A stretch of DNA of 64,000 nucleotides from Paraburkholderia atlantica (GTDB lineage Bacteria; Pseudomonadota; Gammaproteobacteria; Burkholderiales; Burkholderiaceae), in contig NZ_WHNQ01000021.1 in NCBI RefSeq assembly GCF_009362785.1, forward strand, positions 1 through 64,000, in the 5' to 3' direction. Positions 60,482-64,000 of this stretch are shown one piece after another; the first letter of the stretch is position 1, and each line of letters begins with the position of its first letter. The translations under genes were made by a program, and so were the position numbers. The notes under the pieces were generated by a model, which had not been told where the DNA came from, ran no database searches, and worked only from the letters and a program-made list of their open reading frames with translations.

Positions 60482-63253
60482 TCACTTCGTCGTCGCGGCC
60501 GCGAGCGACGGCACCGGTTCTTTGACCGGAATCGGCGCGGGCGCTGGCGCCGGTTCCCCGGCAAGCGGCACGTTGCCCGAGGCCGCCATCGCGCGCGGCT
60601 GCAACAGCAACGCGACGAGCCCGGTCCAGCCGGTCTGATGCGAAGCCCCAACGCCACGACCGTTGTCGCCATGAAAATACTCGTGGAACAGGATCAGATC
60701 GTGCGAACGCGGGTCCGCCTGCAACAGCGGATAAGCGCCCATCACTGGCCGCTCGCCATTCTTGTCCTTCAGGAACAGCGTGGTCGCGCGGCGCGCGAGT
60801 TCGTCGCCGATTTCGCTCAACGAGAACTTCTGGCCCGACCCGGTCGGATACTCGACGCGGAATTCATCGCCGTAGTAGCGATGAAACTCGTACAGCGATT
60901 CGATCAGCAGATAGTTGACCGGCATCCACACCGGCCCGCGCCAGTTCGAATTGCCGCCGAACACACGGGTATCGGATTCGGCCGGCAGATACTTCACACA
61001 GAAACTGTTGCCGTTGTGCTCGAACACGAACGGATGCTCGCGATGACAACGCGACAACGCCCGCACGCCGTGATCGGACAGAAATTCGCTTTCGTCGAGC
61101 GCGCGCCGCAACAGCGCCTTCATCCGATGTCCGCGCAGCAGCGACAGTAGCAGCGCGTTGCCCTTGCCGGGCTCGTTCCAGCGCGACACCAGCTTCGCGA
61201 GATCGGGCCGATGCTCGAGGAACCATACGAGGCGCTCGCGCAAGCCCGGCAAGCCGCCATGCAAACGCTCTTCGAGCACATGCACAGCGAACAGCGGTAT
61301 CAGTCCGACGATCGAGCGAACCCGCATCGGCATGTTGCTGCCGTCGGGCAAGCGCAGCTTGTCGTAGAAGAATTCGTCCGCGCTGTCCCACAGGCCCGTG
61401 TCGCAGCCGTCGTCGCAACTGACCGCTTCCGCGATGTACAGGAAGTGCTCGAAGAATTTCACGCCGATATCGACGAACACGTGGTTCGCGTACGCGAGTT
61501 CGAGCGCGATACGCATCAGGTCGAGCGCATACGCGGCCATCCACGCTGTGCCGTCGGCCTGATCGATGTGGCCGCCGGTCGGCAACGGCGACGAGCGGTC
61601 GAAGATGCCGACGTTGTCGAGCCCGAGAAAACCGCCCTGAAAAATATTGTGGCCGTCGGCGTCCTTGCGGTTCACCCACCACGAGAAATTCAGCAGCAGC
61701 TTGTGAAACACGAGTTCCAGAAAATCGCGGTCCGCCTTGCCGGTCAGCGCGCGATCGATCTCGTACACGCGCCATGCGGCCCATGCATGGACAGGAGGGT
61801 TCGCGTCGCTCAACGCCCATTCGTAAGCGGGCAACTGGCCGTTCGGATGCTGATAGCGGTCCTTCACGAGCAGCAGCAATTGCTTTTTCGCGAACGCCGG
61901 ATCGATCAGCGCGAACGCTGCCGCATGAAACGCGAGGTCCCACGACGCGTACCACGGGTACTCCCACTTATCCGGCATCGACACGATGTCCGCATTGCAC
62001 AGATGTCGCCAGTCCCTGTTGCGGCCCTGCTTGCGCGCGGCGGGCGGACTCGGCTGCAGCGGATCGCCGTCGAGCCAGCGTTGCACGTCGTACTGGTAGT
62101 ACTGCTTCGACCACAGCATGCCGGCGAGCGCCTGACGTTGCACGAGGCGCGCATCGGGGTCGGTGATCTCATGCTGCAACGCGCCATAGAATTCGTCGGC
62201 CTCGGCGACGCGGCGGGCGATCAACGCGTCGGCATCGAATGGCGCTTCATCGGTCGCCGATTGCGGGTGCCAGCGCAGATACACGACCGCGCGTCCGTGC
62301 GGCCCGAGTTCCAGCGGCGCGTGCGCGGCCGCCTTGGTACCCGCGTCGCGGCGGATCGCGTTCGCGTCGCCGTGCACGAGGTAATCGTTGAAGCCGTCCT
62401 TGAACGGGCCCGCGCCGTCCATGCCGAACAGCCGCTTCACGTTGGTGTCGTTCTCGCAGAACAGCCACGCGAGTTGCGGCGCGTCCTTCGACCACGCGGT
62501 CACGACGATCGGCTCATGCACATGATGATGGCCAAGCAGACGCACCGCGCCGTCATGGTCGGTGCCGGCGACGAGCTTCGGTTTGTCCTTGTTCTCCTTC
62601 CACGACCACGAGTTGCGCGCCCAGATCTGCGGCAGCACATCGAGCGACGCCGCCTCGTCCGCGCGATTCTCGATCGTCACGCGCATCACGATGTCGTCGG
62701 GCGTGTGCTTCGCGTATTCGACCTGCACATCGAAATAACGCAGATCGTCGAACACGCCGGTATCGAGCACTTCGTACTCCGGCATGTCGCCGCCGCGGCG
62801 CGCGTTTTCTTCGATCAGGTCCTGGTACGGATAGGCCGCATGCGGGTACTTGTACAGCATGCGCATGTAGGAGTGCGTGGGCGTGCCGTCGAGATAGAAG
62901 TACAGCTCCTTCACGTCCTCGCCGTGATTGCCCTGCGAGTTCGTCAGGCCGAACAGGCGCTCCTTGATGATCGGGTCCTTGCGGTTCCATAGCGCAAGCG
63001 ACACGCACCAGCTGAGCCGGTCGTCGCCGAACCCGGCGATGCCGTCTTCGCCCCAGCGGTAGGCGCGGCTGCGCGCATGGTCGTGCGGAAACGAGTCCCA
63101 CGCGGTGCCGTTCGCGCTGTAGTCCTCGCGCACCGTGCCCCACTGGCGCTCGCTCAGATACGGCCCCCAGCGCTGCCAGTGGCCGCATTCGGGCGAATGC
63201 AGCCGGGAACCTTCGATCGTGGCAAGCAGATTGGCAGCGCGCAGCGGTGGCAT
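60482..63253 (-). CDS. GH63-like (MGH1-type) glucosidase
   Basis: A 923-residue (alpha/alpha)6-barrel glycosidase with no signal peptide. Hallmark segments are REDYSANGTAWDSFPHDHARS and YRWGEDGIAGFGDD near the N-terminus, and later MPDKWEYPWYASWDLAFHA with the catalytic Asp and SNWRGPVWMPVNYLLIESL. Eukaryotic GH63 is processing glucosidase I; bacterial relatives act on mannosylglycerate, glucosylglycerate or oligosaccharides in the cytoplasm. The beginning at MPPLRAAN is supported by conserved sequence. It clusters with a debranching-type gene and zwf. Confidence 0.9.
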   Translation of the reverse strand: MPPLRAANLLATIEGSRLHSPECGHWQRWGPYLSERQWGTVREDYSANGTAWDSFPHDHARSRAYRWGEDGIAGFGDDRLSWCVSLALWNRKDPIIKERLFGLTNSQGNHGEDVKELYFYLDGTPTHSYMRMLYKYPHAAYPYQDLIEENARRGGDMPEYEVLDTGVFDDLRYFDVQVEYAKHTPDDIVMRVTIENRADEAASLDVLPQIWARNSWSWKENKDKPKLVAGTDHDGAVRLLGHHHVHEPIVVTAWSKDAPQLAWLFCENDTNVKRLFGMDGAGPFKDGFNDYLVHGDANAIRRDAGTKAAAHAPLELGPHGRAVVYLRWHPQSATDEAPFDADALIARRVAEADEFYGALQHEITDPDARLVQRQALAGMLWSKQYYQYDVQRWLDGDPLQPSPPAARKQGRNRDWRHLCNADIVSMPDKWEYPWYASWDLAFHAAAFALIDPAFAKKQLLLLVKDRYQHPNGQLPAYEWALSDANPPVHAWAAWRVYEIDRALTGKADRDFLELVFHKLLLNFSWWVNRKDADGHNIFQGGFLGLDNVGIFDRSSPLPTGGHIDQADGTAWMAAYALDLMRIALELAYANHVFVDIGVKFFEHFLYIAEAVSCDDGCDTGLWDSADEFFYDKLRLPDGSNMPMRVRSIVGLIPLFAVHVLEERLHGGLPGLRERLVWFLEHRPDLAKLVSRWNEPGKGNALLLSLLRGHRMKALLRRALDESEFLSDHGVRALSRCHREHPFVFEHNGNSFCVKYLPAESDTRVFGGNSNWRGPVWMPVNYLLIESLYEFHRYYGDEFRVEYPTGSGQKFSLSEIGDELARRATTLFLKDKNGERPVMGAYPLLQADPRSHDLILFHEYFHGDNGRGVGASHQTGWTGLVALLLQPRAMAASGNVPLAGEPAPAPAPIPVKEPVPSLAAATTK

Positions 63254-63305
63254 GAGAACGTCCTTGCAACAAGCCTGGCGGTAGGACCCAACATCGTAGC
63301 GCGGT

Positions 63306-64000
63306 TTACGCGCCGTCGCGCTCGAATTGGGCAAGCAGACTTTCAATACGCAGCAATTCTCCGAGCGACCAGGCCTGGAACGGCGTGCCGGCGGGCGCGT
63401 GCGGCGCGTCGCCGTCGGCGATCTCGGACAGGTGGTCGAGGCCCGCGTGATCGAGATGCGCGTACAGCGGGGCGAGAAAACGCGTCCTCACCTGCGCGAG
63501 ATTCGTGGCGCTTGCGCCATTCACTCGCAGCCACGCTTCGACGAACGGGCCGATCAGCCATACCCACACGGTCCCCTGATGATAGGCGCCGTCGCGTTCG
63601 AGCGCCGCGCCGCGGTAGTGGCCGCGATAGGCCGGATCGGACGGCGCGAGCGAGCGCAGGCCGAGCGGCGTCAGCAATTGCGCTTCGACCTGAGCCACCA
63701 CCGCGCGCGCCGCCGTGCCTTCGAGCAGCGGAAACGGCAGGCCACCGACCGCGAAGATCTGGTTCGGCCGGATCGAGCGGTCGATCGTGCCCGGCGCATG
63801 ATCGACGTCGACGTTATCGAACAGCGTCTGCGTGTCCGGTTCGACGAAGCGCCGGCGAAATGCGAGCGCCGCGCGCTCGGCAGCCTGCCGCCACTGCGGG
63901 TTCCATGCCGACGCGATTCGCAGTGCGTTGATCCATAGCGCCTGCACTTCGACCGGCTTGCCGATGCGCGGTGTGACGATCCAGTCGCCGACTTTCGCGT
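63306..64000 (-). CDS. glycogen debranching-type amylo-alpha-1,6-glucosidase, partial
   Basis: The C-terminal approximately 230 residues of an amylo-alpha-1,6-glucosidase; the front lies beyond the right edge. Visible segments are PRIGKPVEVQALWINALRI, DRSIRPNQIFAVGGLPFPLL and DGAYHQGTVWVWLIGPFVEA, which are typical of the GDE C-domain (HQGTVW being its best-known motif). It debranches glycogen or related glucans. The same-strand GH63-like gene starts 53 bp downstream of its stop, forming a glucan-use unit. Confidence 0.9.
   Translation of the reverse strand, partial: AKVGDWIVTPRIGKPVEVQALWINALRIASAWNPQWRQAAERAALAFRRRFVEPDTQTLFDNVDVDHAPGTIDRSIRPNQIFAVGGLPFPLLEGTAARAVVAQVEAQLLTPLGLRSLAPSDPAYRGHYRGAALERDGAYHQGTVWVWLIGPFVEAWLRVNGASATNLAQVRTRFLAPLYAHLDHAGLDHLSEIADGDAPHAPAGTPFQAWSLGELLRIESLLAQFERDGA

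Noticed and set aside
61211..62992. 593-residue open frame antisense to the GH63-like gene
   Set aside because: No recognisable motifs and Val/Arg/His-rich; the sense strand has full glycosidase signatures.
1..64000. CRISPR array, insertion sequence or prophage
   Set aside because: No spaced direct repeats of CRISPR type, no transposase or integrase frame, and no phage structural genes were seen on either strand.

Overview
The window is a high-GC, densely coded bacterial chromosome segment. The gene families fit a Burkholderiaceae member of the Paraburkholderia/Burkholderia type: a nodT-type RND efflux operon, an aerobic aminobenzoyl-CoA cluster, HiPIP, PiuC, an ECF sigma with YciI/DGPF partners, and a polyphosphate-type glucokinase beside zwf. 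This assignment rests on gene content and codon use only. There are no rRNA or tRNA genes, CRISPR arrays, insertion sequences or phage modules that I can see. It looks like a chromosomal accessory/metabolic region.

Layout. 1-4.8 kb: an isochorismatase-like hydrolase (cut by the edge), a Tat-exported alpha/beta hydrolase, a LysR regulator divergent from an MFS exporter, and an azoreductase. 4.9-7.2 kb: a histidine kinase that looks like the C-terminal part of a giant kinase/ATPase/histidine-kinase hybrid. 7.3-11.6 kb: one minus-strand operon for an amino-acid-type ABC importer, a C45 autoproteolytic hydrolase and an RpiR regulator. Its promoter region carries three 14-bp palindromes spaced exactly 29 bp apart. 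11.9-14.0 kb: a cytochrome b, a molybdenum oxidoreductase and an exported protein. 14.2-23.8 kb: a compact, translationally coupled plus-strand operon for aerobic CoA-dependent degradation of 2-aminobenzoate (anthranilate) or a close analogue. It holds a flavin monooxygenase/reductase fusion, SDR, MarR, enoyl-CoA hydratase, acyl-CoA dehydrogenase, thioesterase, RidA-like protein, CoA ligase and a dienelactone hydrolase-SnoaL fusion.

24-36.5 kb: small hypothetical genes, a GST, two MFS transporters, two AraC/effector-domain regulators, a TfoX-like protein, a degenerate stretch with two gene remnants, acetyltransferases, a flavin reductase and a PdxR/MocR regulator. 36.5-42.8 kb: a truncated LysR gene beside a complete tripartite RND efflux operon (outer membrane factor, adaptor, pump). 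42.9-47.6 kb: a quinone oxidoreductase, a DUF4337 protein, a LysE exporter and an ECF sigma factor with two YciI/DGPF proteins and an ECF42-like promoter. 47.6-51.9 kb: small genes, a possible small RNA with a strong terminator, and a 7-bp tandem repeat. 52-55.8 kb: a Fur-box-preceded iron uptake unit (TonB receptor, PiuC hydroxylase, PepSY membrane protein). 56.1-64 kb: an aldo/keto reductase, a YbhB protein, and a carbohydrate block (polyphosphate glucokinase-like, zwf, GH63-like glucosidase, glycogen debranching-type enzyme cut by the edge).

The two parts most worth attention are the aminobenzoyl-CoA operon, whose RidA-like protein lacks the canonical arginine and could act on the enamine intermediate, and the ABC/C45/RpiR operon with its phased triple operator.
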